Below are positions 42,971 through 51,985 of a DNA stretch of 64,000 nt, in pieces. Position numbers and translations under genes: made by a program. The first letter of the stretch is position 1; every line of letters begins with the position of its first letter. The DNA is from Micavibrio sp. UBA7657 (GTDB lineage Bacteria > Pseudomonadota > Alphaproteobacteria > Micavibrionales > Micavibrionaceae): positions 350,892-414,891 of the forward strand of contig DLHX01000008.1 in the NCBI GenBank assembly GCA_002483465.1, written 5' to 3'. A model generated the notes under the pieces. The model saw only the letters and a list, made by a program, of their open reading frames with translations, searched no databases and was not told the DNA's origin.

Positions 42971-44623
42971 CTACGGTCGGCTGCGTGTGGAAATCTGCTT
43001 CGGGTCCATCCTGATTTCGATCAAAGCTGCTTTGCCTGATCTGGAAGCTTCGGGCCATAGTTTTTTGAAATCATTCGCATTATTCACGCGCGCTGAGAAA
43101 GCACCGTAACTCTCACCCAGCTTCACGAAATCCGGATTCGTCAGGGCCGTGCCACTCACCCGCCCGGGAAATTCCCGCTCCTGGTGCATACGGATAGTAC
43201 CGTACATGCTGTTATTGCAGACGATGATGATGGGTTTCACCTTGTGATGAATCGCCGTCGCCAGCTCCTGCCCCGTCATCATGAAACCGCCGTCGCCGCA
43301 AAACCCGATCACTGTTCTGTCAGAATATTGCAGCGAAGCCGCCACCGCCGCCGGCACGCCGTAACCCATCGCGCCACACACCGGACCAAGAAAACGCCCC
43401 GGCCGCGCATAACGTAAATAACGTTGCGGCCAGCCCGCAAAATTTCCGGCATCGACACTGACAATCGCATCACGCGGAAACAGCTCCTGCGCCTGACGCA
43501 TGATGTCCGTCATGTCAGCGCCCTTCCAGCCTGCCGCTTCATCCTTAATCGTCGTCCATTCGAGATATTCCTTACGTCCCTGCGCGCACCACTCCGCCCA
43601 TTTACGTCCATCCAGCGCAAAAGAAGCCGCCAGCACCGCACACAGGAGCCCCGCGTGCGCGGTGATGGCAAGGTCAGGCGTGAAAGACTTTCCGAACACT
43701 TCCGCCGAAGGATAAACATGAATCGTTTTCTGCCCTTTCTTCGGCAGCGTATAAGCCTGCACGGTCGTCTCATCGGGGCGCGCTCCCAGAAACAGCAAAA
43801 GATCGGCAGCCTCCAGCCTCTCAAGCAGTTTTGGATTAATCCCGAAACTCATCTCGCCGATATAACAGGCATGATTGTGATCCATGATGTCCTGCTGGCG
43901 GAATCCGGTAACCACAGGCAGGTGCGCCGCACGCACGAAACTCGCGAGGTTTTCGCAATCGGAATCTTTCCACAAATTCCCGCCGACAATAACGACAGGT
44001 CGCTCCGCCGCCGCGAGCTTGTCCGTCAGCGCCTTCAAATCCTGCTGCGACGGCTTTATATCTGACACCGGCAAAACACTTGCCTTTACAGGCTTTCCGC
44101 CTTCGAACAGCACATCCTCCGGCAAACCGACAACCACAGGCCCCGGCCGCCCCGATAACGCCGCATGAAACGCCCGCACCACTGAATCAGGAATAGAGGG
44201 AATCGTTTCAATCACGAACGCGTCCTTGGCCAGCGGCGCGAACATTGCCGCGATATCGAATTCCTGGAACGCTTCGCGTCCCCGGTCGCGGCTGTGTATG
44301 AGTCCCGAAAATAAAATCACCGGCACGGAGGATTGCCGCGCCGCATGAATCCCGATCGAGGCATTACAGGCCCCCGGCCCGCGCGTGACGAATATAATGC
44401 CTGGCTGGCCGGTAAGCTGCGCATGCGCTTCGGCCATAAAAGCCGCGCCCGACTCATGGCGGCAGGTAACAACGTCGATTTCAGGGAAATCCAGAAAGGC
44501 GTCCAGCACCGGCAGGTAACTCTCCCCCGCCACGCAAAAAACGCGGGTGACGCCATGCGCCACAAGGGATTCAACAAGCAACCGACCCCCTGAAATCATC
44601 GCCATTCCTTTCAAAACACGCAC
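42971..44623 (-). CDS. Thiamine-diphosphate enzyme, acetolactate synthase-like
   Basis: The 550-residue protein has the three-domain fold of the POX/ALS family. The catalytic Glu is in RHESGAAFMAEAHA, and the TPP/Mg motif is GFCGDGGF...NNSMYG. No regulatory small-subunit gene (ilvN) is adjacent, so a biosynthetic acetolactate synthase is not certain; decarboxylases of the same family are alternatives. Start choices are ATG at 44623, 44605 or 44599. It stands alone on the minus strand. Confidence 0.8.
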   Translation of the reverse strand: MRVLKGMAMISGGRLLVESLVAHGVTRVFCVAGESYLPVLDAFLDFPEIDVVTCRHESGAAFMAEAHAQLTGQPGIIFVTRGPGACNASIGIHAARQSSVPVILFSGLIHSRDRGREAFQEFDIAAMFAPLAKDAFVIETIPSIPDSVVRAFHAALSGRPGPVVVGLPEDVLFEGGKPVKASVLPVSDIKPSQQDLKALTDKLAAAERPVVIVGGNLWKDSDCENLASFVRAAHLPVVTGFRQQDIMDHNHACYIGEMSFGINPKLLERLEAADLLLFLGARPDETTVQAYTLPKKGQKTIHVYPSAEVFGKSFTPDLAITAHAGLLCAVLAASFALDGRKWAEWCAQGRKEYLEWTTIKDEAAGWKGADMTDIMRQAQELFPRDAIVSVDAGNFAGWPQRYLRYARPGRFLGPVCGAMGYGVPAAVAASLQYSDRTVIGFCGDGGFMMTGQELATAIHHKVKPIIIVCNNSMYGTIRMHQEREFPGRVSGTALTNPDFVKLGESYGAFSARVNNANDFKKLWPEASRSGKAALIEIRMDPKQISTRSRP

Positions 44624-44732
44624 TTTAGGGTTTTATAATATTGAATCGCACGTAAAAAATTATCGCACGTATGGAAACATGGGTAAAACCCCTTTATAAT
44701 CGGGAGGTTGTTAATTTCTCGCAGCAGGCCCC

Positions 44733-45299
44733 ATGCCCTACTCACTCGACCGAGTCAAAATCCTTATCGTTGATGACATGATGCCCATGCTGTCGCTGGT
44801 GAAATCCATTTTGTCGATTTACGGCTTCAAGGAAATTTACACGGCAAACGATGGCGAGGAAGCGTTCGATCTCGTCTGCCGTCACGACCCCGACCTCATA
44901 CTCACCGACTGGGTGATGGAGCCGATGGATGGATTGGAATTCACCAAGAAAGTCCGCCGCAGCCCGATGAGCCCAAACCCTTACGTGCCGATCCTGATGA
45001 TGACGGGATTCAGCTCGCGCCTCCGCGTTGAAGGTTCGCGCGACGCCGGCATCACCGAATTTTTGGTCAAGCCGTTCAATTCAAAAGACCTCTGCGCGCG
45101 CATCATCCAGATCATCGAGAAGCCGCGCCAGTTCGTCGACGCCATGGAATTTTTTGGTCCTGACCGCCGCCGCCGCGACGACCGCGGCTATGAAGGCAAT
45201 CGCAAGCGCGGCGATGACAGCGAACGCGCCGCCAAGAGCGATGAAAAAACCACGGACATTCTCAAAAAACTGCGTGAAGAAGCGAAGACGATTTCATGA
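44733..45299 (+). CDS. CheY-like response regulator with C-terminal charged tail
   Basis: The receiver domain (about 6-128) has the acidic pocket DD (14-15), phosphorylation site D59 in LTDW, T91 and K113 in LVKPF. The tail (about 140-188) is rich in Arg, Asp and Glu and has no DNA-binding domain. It is joined by a four-base overlap to the helical protein at 45296, which may be its partner. The nearby YjfB-like gene hints at motility or chemotaxis, but that is inference. Confidence 0.85.
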   Translation: MPYSLDRVKILIVDDMMPMLSLVKSILSIYGFKEIYTANDGEEAFDLVCRHDPDLILTDWVMEPMDGLEFTKKVRRSPMSPNPYVPILMMTGFSSRLRVEGSRDAGITEFLVKPFNSKDLCARIIQIIEKPRQFVDAMEFFGPDRRRRDDRGYEGNRKRGDDSERAAKSDEKTTDILKKLREEAKTIS

Positions 45300-45805
45300 G
45301 TAAAGACCAGCCCCGTAAACCACGTTTCATTAAACCCCCGAACGTCCTCAAGCAAAAAGTAGGCGTCGGCGGCTTTGACGAAAAGCTCATCATCCGCAGC
45401 CAGGAATTCATCGAAAAGATCGAGGTGGATTTCATCCCCTACGCTGAAAAATACCTGCAGGATTTCGCGAGGGGCGTCAAAGCAGCGGCGGGCAGCAACG
45501 ATAATTTCAGCAAGGTACGAAACGACATCATCTATCCCGTCATGCAGCTGAAAGCCAACGGCGGCATGTTCCAGTACCAGTTGGTGAGCGAGGTCGCCGA
45601 TATCGCCCTGCAGTTTCTCGAGGCTGTGGACAGCGATACGGTCAATCCGGAAGCGCTGGATGTCCTCCGCGCCCACGAAAACACCCTGAAGGTCATCATT
45701 ACCAACAAGCTGAAAGGCAGCGGCGGTGCCGAAGGCTTCAAGCTGGTCCAGGAGCTTGATAAAGCCTGTAAACGTTACTTTACCAAGTACAAAAAACCTG
45801 AGTAG
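45296..45805 (+). CDS. Helical protein, possible partner of the adjacent response regulator
   Basis: The 169-residue protein has a basic N-terminus and is then almost wholly helical. A His and an LKGSGG segment (about residues 122-143) recall His-phosphotransfer proteins, in which an H-x-LKG pattern is common, but the spacing here differs and the resemblance is weak. A four-base overlap with the response regulator suggests co-translation. Function is otherwise unknown. Confidence 0.6.
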   Translation: MSKDQPRKPRFIKPPNVLKQKVGVGGFDEKLIIRSQEFIEKIEVDFIPYAEKYLQDFARGVKAAAGSNDNFSKVRNDIIYPVMQLKANGGMFQYQLVSEVADIALQFLEAVDSDTVNPEALDVLRAHENTLKVIITNKLKGSGGAEGFKLVQELDKACKRYFTKYKKPE

Positions 45806-45886
45806 AACAGGAATATCTTCCGCCCCCTGAGGTTTATCTTTCGTTAATTTTCATGTAGGATAATAGAAGAGTAAGGGGATTCTCTC

Positions 45887-46060
45887 ATGGAAATACCGGC
45901 ACAATTCGCAGCAGAACAGGCCATCGTCAGGCAGAATGCTGCTATGTCCATGATTAAGGCGTCTTCCGACGCCGAAAAGAAACTGATTGGTATTCTCGAA
46001 GATTCCGCCCGCCAGATCGCCGCCTCCAACCGCGGCAATAACGTCAATGTCCAGGTTTAA
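45887..46060 (+). CDS. YjfB-like putative motility protein, 57 residues
   Basis: This small frame starts MEIPAQFAAEQ and ends with GNNVNVQV. The pattern of an N-terminal I-P pair, a helix with A-M-S and a short C-terminal strand matches the YjfB motility family (PF14070) in length and layout. AAGGGG lies eight bases upstream of the ATG. It sits between the response-regulator pair and hemA. Confidence 0.75.
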   Translation: MEIPAQFAAEQAIVRQNAAMSMIKASSDAEKKLIGILEDSARQIAASNRGNNVNVQV

Positions 46061-46068
46061 TAGCTAAA

Positions 46069-47286
46069 TTAAGCGACCGCTCTCAAGGCGTGGTGTGAAT
46101 TCCACAGCTCTTCCAGTGCGCCTGCAAGCTGCTCGATATCCTGCGTCGAATGCGCGGCGGTGGCCGTTAAACGCAGGCGCTCCGTGCCGCGCGGCACGGT
46201 CGGGTAGTTAATAGGCTGCACGTAAATCCCGTAATCGCGCATCAATATATCCGTCACCTCGCGGCAGCAATTCGGATCGCCCACCACCAGCGGCACAATA
46301 TGAGTCGGCCCCTGCATGAACGGCAGATCAGCCCGCGTCAGCAGGTCTTTCAGTAAATTCACATTCCGGCGCTGCCTTTCGCGCTCGATTTGTGAAACTT
46401 TCAGATGCTCAACCGCCGCATGAGCGGAAGCCAGAACGGATGGCGGCAAACTCGTCGTAAAAATAAAACCGCCCGCAAAACAGCGCACCGAGTCGATCAC
46501 GTCTTTTTTACCCGTGATGAATCCGCCCATCGCGCCGTAAGCCTTGCCGAACGTACCCTCGATAATATCAATACGGTCCAGAACGTTTTGCTCTTCGGCG
46601 ACGCCACCGCCGCGCGGTCCGTAGATTCCAACCGCGTGAACTTCATCGAGATACGTCATCGCGTTGTATTTTTCGGCGAGGTCGGCGATCTGCTCGATCG
46701 GGCCGATATCCCCGTCCATCGAATAAACCGATTCAAAAACGATAATTTTCGGGCGCTTGATATCCACCGCCTGCAGCAAGGATTCCAGATGCTCGACATC
46801 GTTATGACGGAAAATCTGCTTCTCCGCGCCGCTGCTGCGGATGCCGTGGATCATTGAGGCATGGTTCATCGCGTCGGAAAAAATCACACAACCCGGCATC
46901 AATTTGCCGAGCACGCCGAGCGCGCCTTCATTCGCGACATAACCCGATGAAAAAACCAGCCCTGCTTCCTTGCGGTGGAGATCCGCCACAGAAGCCTCAA
47001 GCTCCACATGGTATTTCGTCGTGCCGGAAATATTGCGCGTACCGCCCGCGCCCGCGCCGGAATTATAAAGCGCATCACGCGCCGCCGCGATCACCTTCGG
47101 ATGCTGACCCATGCCCAGATAATCGTTGCTGCACCAGATCGTGACTTCTTTCTGGTTGCCGTCCGGCGTGTGATAAATAGCTCTCGGGAATTTGCCTACA
47201 ATGCGCTCTAACGTCGCAAAAGTCCGGTAGCGCCCTTCGCGCTTCACACCCTCGACACAGCTTTTGAAATGTTCGTTGTAATCCAT
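46069..47286 (-). CDS. hemA: 5-aminolevulinate synthase
   Basis: This PLP enzyme condenses glycine with succinyl-CoA to 5-aminolevulinate, the C4 route to heme found in Alphaproteobacteria. The 405 residues have NDYLGMGQHP, DEVHAVG and the PLP Lys in EGTFGKAYG. The N-terminus MDYNEHFK is typical of alphaproteobacterial HemA. A repeat element separates it from the TetR gene upstream. Confidence 0.97.
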   Translation of the reverse strand: MDYNEHFKSCVEGVKREGRYRTFATLERIVGKFPRAIYHTPDGNQKEVTIWCSNDYLGMGQHPKVIAAARDALYNSGAGAGGTRNISGTTKYHVELEASVADLHRKEAGLVFSSGYVANEGALGVLGKLMPGCVIFSDAMNHASMIHGIRSSGAEKQIFRHNDVEHLESLLQAVDIKRPKIIVFESVYSMDGDIGPIEQIADLAEKYNAMTYLDEVHAVGIYGPRGGGVAEEQNVLDRIDIIEGTFGKAYGAMGGFITGKKDVIDSVRCFAGGFIFTTSLPPSVLASAHAAVEHLKVSQIERERQRRNVNLLKDLLTRADLPFMQGPTHIVPLVVGDPNCCREVTDILMRDYGIYVQPINYPTVPRGTERLRLTATAAHSTQDIEQLAGALEELWNSHHALRAVA

Positions 47287-47300
47287 AGCAAACCTTGGAA

Positions 47301-47388
47301 TGTCATCTTGAGCGAAGCGTCGAAGACGCGTAGTCGAAAGATCTATTTAGATCCTTCGGCTCGGACTTTGTCCTCGCTCAGGATGACA
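47301..47388. repeat. Complete GTCATCTTGAGCG palindromic element
   Basis: It starts TGTCATCTTGAGCG and ends CGCTCAGGATGACA. Internal halves meet around GAAAGATC...GATCCTTC. It lies between hemA and the TetR gene and is the same subfamily as the element in ispH and at 49045. Confidence 0.9.
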
Positions 47389-47397
47389 TCTTTATAC

Positions 47398-47988
47398 TTA
47401 TAACCCAATCGATTTTGCAAGGCTTTCGGCCCGGCCTAAATCCTTGTCCAAAGCCGCCATAACCTTGGCCAGATCTGCGCTTTCGTCGCCCGCCCAGACC
47501 CTTAAATTTTTAATATAAAGCCCCGTCAGTCCGGCCAACCGGAGCGCCCCGTCCCAGCCGTTGGAATCCTGCCCCGCCGCCTCCAGCATCCAGTTCATGG
47601 ATTTGCACAAATGCGGCAGGCCTATGAAAATCTGCTTGGGGTCCGATTTGAACGACTCCAATACGGAAATCAAGCCTGGCCGGTATTCATTCAGCGCCTC
47701 ATACCGCTCCATCAGCAGGTCGAAAAGCCTGTCGCGGGGCGAAAGCTCCGGGTCCGGCTCGCCAGCCGCCTCTAAAACCTGTTTATCGATCATCCGGCCC
47801 AGCGCGGCCAGAATGTCACCCTTATCCTCGAAATGCTCATGCAGGGCGGCCAATGTGGTCTTATTCGCCTTCGCCAGCCCCGCCAAAGTCAGGTTCTGCC
47901 AGCCCTCGCGGGCGGCGATCTCAAGCGCCGATTCAACCAGCTTTTCTTTACTGTGTTTTGAGGCGTCTTTTTGCTGTTTTTTGGCCAT
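47398..47988 (-). CDS. TetR-family transcription regulator
   Basis: The 196-residue protein has an N-terminal TetR-type HTH (about 17-60), with KLVESALEIAAREGW followed by LTLAGLAKANKTTLAALHEHFEDKGDIL. The rest is an all-helical ligand-binding-like region. The recognition helix is less regular than in most TetR proteins. COQ9, which also has a TetR-like fold, was considered, but the typical COQ9 motifs were not seen. Targets are unknown; it is divergent from the PfkB kinase gene by 51 bases. Confidence 0.75.
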   Translation of the reverse strand: MAKKQQKDASKHSKEKLVESALEIAAREGWQNLTLAGLAKANKTTLAALHEHFEDKGDILAALGRMIDKQVLEAAGEPDPELSPRDRLFDLLMERYEALNEYRPGLISVLESFKSDPKQIFIGLPHLCKSMNWMLEAAGQDSNGWDGALRLAGLTGLYIKNLRVWAGDESADLAKVMAALDKDLGRAESLAKSIGL

Positions 47989-48039
47989 GTTCCGGGTTAT
48001 ATACCCGTTTTAGGAAACTGTAAAAAGGATTAAAAACTG

Positions 48040-49038
48040 ATGTCTGCTAAACTCGGAGTTGTCGCCGTCGGCAACGCGCTCGTTGATGTTCTCTCGCAAG
48101 CCACAGACGATTTTCTGGCCACGCAGAAAAATAAGCACGGCATGGAAAAAGGCGCGATGACGTTGATTGACGAGCCGCGCGCGGTCGAGCTTTACAGCGA
48201 AATGGGCCCGGGCATCGAAACCTCCGGCGGCTCCGCAGCCAACACGATGGCGGGTTTCGCCTCGTTCGGCGGCAAGGGCGGCTTCATCGGCAAGGTCGCC
48301 AACGACAAACTCGGTCAGACATTCCAGCATGATATCCGTGCGCAGGGCGTGACCTTCACCACCACCCCGCTCGCCATCGGCGCACCGACCGGCCGCTGCC
48401 TCATTCTCGTCACACCGGACGCACAACGCACGATGAATACATTTCTCGGTGCCAGCGTCGAGTTCACTGAAGAAGACATCGACGAAGATCTGATCGCTTC
48501 CGCACAGGTCACGTATCTTGAAGGCTATCTCTTCGACCGCGAACAGGCCAAACGCGCCTTCGTCCGCGCCGCCGACGCCGCGCACGATGCGGGTAGCCGC
48601 GTTGCGCTCTCGCTCTCCGATCCGTTCTGCGTGGACCGTCACCGCGACGATTTCCGCAAGCTGGTCGAAAATCATGTCGATATTCTTTTCGCCAACGAAG
48701 ACGAAATCAAATCGCTCTACCAGGTAAAGAGCTTCGAAGAAGCCGCTGCCGCCGTGAATGACAAGTGCGAAATTGCCGTGCTGACACGCAGCGAAAAAGG
48801 CGCGGTTGTCCTCAGCAATGGCGAACAGATCGTCGTCTCAGCTGCTCCCGTCACAAAAGTCATCGACACCACAGGCGCCGGCGATCAGTTCGCCGCCGGG
48901 TTCCTCTATGGCTTCACGGAAAAAATGCCGCTGGAAAAATGCGGGAAACTGGGCGCCGCCGCCGCCGCCGAGGTCATCGGCCATATCGGCCCGCGCCCGC
49001 AAATGGCTTACCGCGACTTAATAAAAAAAGCGGCCTAA
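48040..49038 (+). CDS. Adenosine kinase-like PfkB-family carbohydrate kinase
   Basis: The 332-residue ribokinase-fold enzyme has GNALVDVL near its start and an N-terminal glycine-rich SGGSAANTM motif. The C-terminal catalytic signature TTGAGDQFAAGFLYG contains the catalytic Asp. Sequence layout fits the adenosine/sugar kinase group common in Alphaproteobacteria. The precise substrate (adenosine, inosine or a sugar) is uncertain. Confidence 0.85.
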   Translation: MSAKLGVVAVGNALVDVLSQATDDFLATQKNKHGMEKGAMTLIDEPRAVELYSEMGPGIETSGGSAANTMAGFASFGGKGGFIGKVANDKLGQTFQHDIRAQGVTFTTTPLAIGAPTGRCLILVTPDAQRTMNTFLGASVEFTEEDIDEDLIASAQVTYLEGYLFDREQAKRAFVRAADAAHDAGSRVALSLSDPFCVDRHRDDFRKLVENHVDILFANEDEIKSLYQVKSFEEAAAAVNDKCEIAVLTRSEKGAVVLSNGEQIVVSAAPVTKVIDTTGAGDQFAAGFLYGFTEKMPLEKCGKLGAAAAAEVIGHIGPRPQMAYRDLIKKAA

Positions 49039-49044
49039 ATTTAC

Positions 49045-49148
49045 TGTCATCTTGAGCGAAGCGCCAATCTTTTAAGGATTGGCGCGCAGTCGAAAGATCT
49101 AGATCCTTCGACTTCGTTCTGCTTTGCAGAACTACGCTCAGGATGACA
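49045..49148. repeat. Complete GTCATCTTGAGCG element with an internal hairpin
   Basis: It starts TGTCATCTTGAGCG and ends with CGCTCAGGATGACA. GCGCCAATCTTT and AAGGATTGGCGC form an inner hairpin near 49061-49085. Its right end supplies the last codons and stop of the macro-domain gene. Confidence 0.9.
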
Positions 49149-49695
49149 ATGTTCTTAATCTTTCCCGGTAAACGCCGAGCGTCTTTTCCGTGCGCGCGAC
49201 GATGCGCACTTCCTCGAGCGTGCCGTCAAGACGCTCTAAAATTCCCTGCAGCATCAACCGTGCCGCGCGCGGCTTGGGAAACCCTTGCTTGCCGGAACCG
49301 AGTGGCGGAAAACCTATCGTCTGCAATCCCATCGCGTTCGCGGTCTCCATCGCCTTGCGGCAGGCATTCACCAGGTACCTGTCCGGCCTGTCGGTATCGA
49401 GACGCCGGATCGGCACGATGCAGAAAAAAATATGCGCGCAGGGCAGATCGAAACCCGGCACGGTGTACACATCGCTCACGCGCGGGCGAAAAATATTCTC
49501 CAGCACAAATTCGTCGAGCTTCTTCCCCGCCTCTTTTAAAATGCAGCGGTTGATCTCGCCCCTGTATTCAAGGTTCTGCGGAATAAAAGTGACGATGGCA
49601 TCCACATCCTGCCGCGTGATATCCCCCTGAACCAGCGTAATACGGTTTAGATAGGGGTTGGAACGCCTGTTAGGGTCTGTTATCACTATGTCCAT
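49138..49695 (-). CDS. Divergent macro-domain protein
   Basis: Macro domains bind or hydrolyse ADP-ribose derivatives. The ATG at 49695 gives 185 residues, with QGDITRQDVDAIV near 22-34 and a phosphate-loop-like PLGSGKQGFP near 140. The usual Asn and GGGV(D/A) loop of hydrolytic macro proteins is replaced by FIPQNLEYRGEINR, so catalysis may be lost or altered. The stop codon lies inside the repeat at 49045. The start overlaps the divergent peptide-binding gene by about eight bases. Confidence 0.7.
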   Translation of the reverse strand: MDIVITDPNRRSNPYLNRITLVQGDITRQDVDAIVTFIPQNLEYRGEINRCILKEAGKKLDEFVLENIFRPRVSDVYTVPGFDLPCAHIFFCIVPIRRLDTDRPDRYLVNACRKAMETANAMGLQTIGFPPLGSGKQGFPKPRAARLMLQGILERLDGTLEEVRIVARTEKTLGVYRERLRTLSS

Positions 49696-51400
49696 GCGGC
49701 TTACGCTTTGTTTTCTTTCTATTTTCTTTATTTTTAGCGCCAGCGCCAGCGCTGAAGAGCACTTCGGCTTGGCTATGCACGGCAAAGCGAAATATGGGCC
49801 GGAAGCCAAACATTTAGACTATGCAAACCCGGACGCACCCAAGGGCGGCTCGGTCACCATGGCCGGGCTCGGCACCTACGACAGCGTCAATCCCTATTCA
49901 TTAAAAGGCAAATCTGCGGAAGGCCTGAACCTCGTCTATGACCGCCTGATGGCGCGGGTCTGGGACGAACCCTTCACGATGTACCCGCTCATCGCTGAAA
50001 AAGTTGACGTGCCGGAAGACCGCTCCGCGATCACATTTTATTTGAACTCGAAAGCACGCTTTCATGACGGCAGCCCCATCACCGCCGACGATGTTGTGTT
50101 TTCTTTCGAAACCCTGCGTGATCACGGACGCCCGAACATGCGCCGCGTCTACAAAATCGTCAGCGAAGTTAAAAAACTGGATGAACGCACCGTTCAGTTC
50201 AAACTTGGACCGGATCGCGACCGCGAAACAATCATGATCCTCGCCATGATGCCGGTGCTCTCAAAAACCTGGTGGAGCGGGCGCAATTTCGACGAAAGCG
50301 CTCTTGAAAAACCGTTGCTGAGCGGCCCCTACAAAATCGCGGAAGTAGACCCGGGCCGCCGCATCGTCTATGAACGCGTGCCCGATTACTGGGCAAAAGA
50401 CCTCCTGCCCAATGTCGGCCATTTCAACATCGACCGCATCGTCTATGATTACTACCGCGACGACACCGTCGCCTTCGAAGCCTTCAAGGCCGGGAACCTC
50501 TCGCTCCGCCGCGAATGGGACGCCGGAAAATGGGCAGGCGGTTATAATTTCCCCGCCGCACGCGATGGCCGTGTCGCGATGGACGAACTCCCCCACGGCC
50601 GCCCGGAGAAAGTCCGCTCCTTCATTTTCAACACCCGCCGCGCGCCGTTCGACGATATCCGCGTGCGTCAGGCGCTGAACCTTCTTTTCGACTTCGACTG
50701 GATGAACAAGAATATTTTCCACGGCCAGTACAAACACATCAACAGCTACTTCCCCAATTCTGAACTCGCCGCACCAGACGCACCGCCTCCTCCCCCCAAT
50801 GATCCCCGCACCAACATGCGCAAAGCCAATGTACTCCTGGACGCGGCGGGCTGGACTGTCGTGAAAGGCTGGCGCAAGAAGGACGGCAAGCCGCTCGCCT
50901 TTGAAATCATCCTCAGCGCGCCCGAAGATGAAAAAATCGCGCTACAGTTCAAAAACGCCCTGCAGAAAATCGGCGTCGATATCCAGGTCCGCCTGCTCGA
51001 CAGCGCACAATATATCCGCCGCCTCAACGAATATGATTACGACATGACGCTTTACTACTGGCTCTCGACCCTCTCGCCCGGCACCGAACAGGTTCTCTAC
51101 TGGACGTGCGAGGCCGCGAAAGAACCCGCCCGTTTCAACTATGCCGGTGTCTGTGATTCCGAAATCGACGCCCTCGCCCACCAGGTCGCCCAGGCCAAAG
51201 ACCGGGCCGAACTCGTCTCCACGGTTCAGAAGCTGGATAAAAAACTGCTGGAGGGCACTTATATGATTCCCCTCTATTACGCAGGGGTCGACGATGTCGC
51301 CTACTGGAAACCCCTGCGCAGGCCCGAACAGACGCCCCTTTACGGCATGGTTCAGGAGACCTGGTGGATTGATCCCACCGAAGCCGGAAAACAGCATTGA
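49688..51400 (+). CDS. ABC transporter peptide-binding protein, family 5
   Basis: The start at 49688 gives a signal peptide, MSMRLTLCFLSIFFIFSASASAEE (first 24 residues). The mature protein is a family 5 solute-binding protein of the YejA type (570 residues), with HGKAKYG near the mature N-terminus and GGSVTMAGLGTYDSVNPYS. It binds oligopeptides or microcin C-like molecules for import. No permease or ATPase genes are adjacent, so the partner transporter must lie elsewhere. Start codons at 49658 and 49694 are alternatives. Confidence 0.88.
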   Translation: MSMRLTLCFLSIFFIFSASASAEEHFGLAMHGKAKYGPEAKHLDYANPDAPKGGSVTMAGLGTYDSVNPYSLKGKSAEGLNLVYDRLMARVWDEPFTMYPLIAEKVDVPEDRSAITFYLNSKARFHDGSPITADDVVFSFETLRDHGRPNMRRVYKIVSEVKKLDERTVQFKLGPDRDRETIMILAMMPVLSKTWWSGRNFDESALEKPLLSGPYKIAEVDPGRRIVYERVPDYWAKDLLPNVGHFNIDRIVYDYYRDDTVAFEAFKAGNLSLRREWDAGKWAGGYNFPAARDGRVAMDELPHGRPEKVRSFIFNTRRAPFDDIRVRQALNLLFDFDWMNKNIFHGQYKHINSYFPNSELAAPDAPPPPPNDPRTNMRKANVLLDAAGWTVVKGWRKKDGKPLAFEIILSAPEDEKIALQFKNALQKIGVDIQVRLLDSAQYIRRLNEYDYDMTLYYWLSTLSPGTEQVLYWTCEAAKEPARFNYAGVCDSEIDALAHQVAQAKDRAELVSTVQKLDKKLLEGTYMIPLYYAGVDDVAYWKPLRRPEQTPLYGMVQETWWIDPTEAGKQH

Positions 51401-51460
51401 GCCAAACCCCACCTCCTGCTATCATTTTACAGTGTTCATTAATGATTCTGGCAGATTCTC

Positions 51461-51985
51461 ATGATATCCCGGCTTAAATCCCTCGGTCTTCCGCTTGTTT
51501 TCGCATCCGTTTTGGCGCTTGGCGCCTGCTCGACGCCGAATGTCGATAACGGCCAGTACTGGCAGCGCTCCAGCGTTTCCGACGCAATTTACACCGAAGG
51601 CCCGAAAGCCCAGCAGATGCTCAACCGCGACATCAGCCGCTGCGTCGTTGAATTGCGCGAACTCGAAGGCCTCGGCTCAATCAAGGATGCAATCCCCACC
51701 GACCGCCACGGCAAGGTCCTCGACCCCGATGAAATGGATAAGGACGAACTCGCGGACTGGGACACGCCTGAGCGCGACGGTTACCTGCTCGCCGAACACA
51801 CCGATTACACCGATTTCGAAAGCTGCATGATGGCCAAGGGTTGGGAGCGCGTGAAATACGTTCCTTATGAAGTCTCGACCAAAGCCCAGCGTTCATGGTT
51901 CCAATCGCATGTCGATTACGGCAAGGATCCGCGCGATGCGCCGATCTCCGCGCCAAAAGACACCAATAACGCTTATAACGATTAA
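51461..51985 (+). CDS. Hypothetical lipoprotein, 174 residues
   Basis: The lipobox LGAC puts the lipidated Cys at residue 23. The mature part is acidic and contains two more Cys residues (SRCVVELRE and FESCMMAKGW) that may form a disulfide. No family was recognised. It overlaps the convergent glycosyltransferase by four bases (TTAA). Confidence 0.75.
   Translation: MISRLKSLGLPLVFASVLALGACSTPNVDNGQYWQRSSVSDAIYTEGPKAQQMLNRDISRCVVELRELEGLGSIKDAIPTDRHGKVLDPDEMDKDELADWDTPERDGYLLAEHTDYTDFESCMMAKGWERVKYVPYEVSTKAQRSWFQSHVDYGKDPRDAPISAPKDTNNAYND

Noticed and set aside
42971..44623. ilvB assignment for the TPP enzyme
   Set aside because: No ilvN, ilvC or other branched-chain gene is adjacent, and the family holds several other activities.
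45296..45805. CheZ or standard Hpt assignment
   Set aside because: The required motifs and spacing were not seen, so only a possible partner role is reported.
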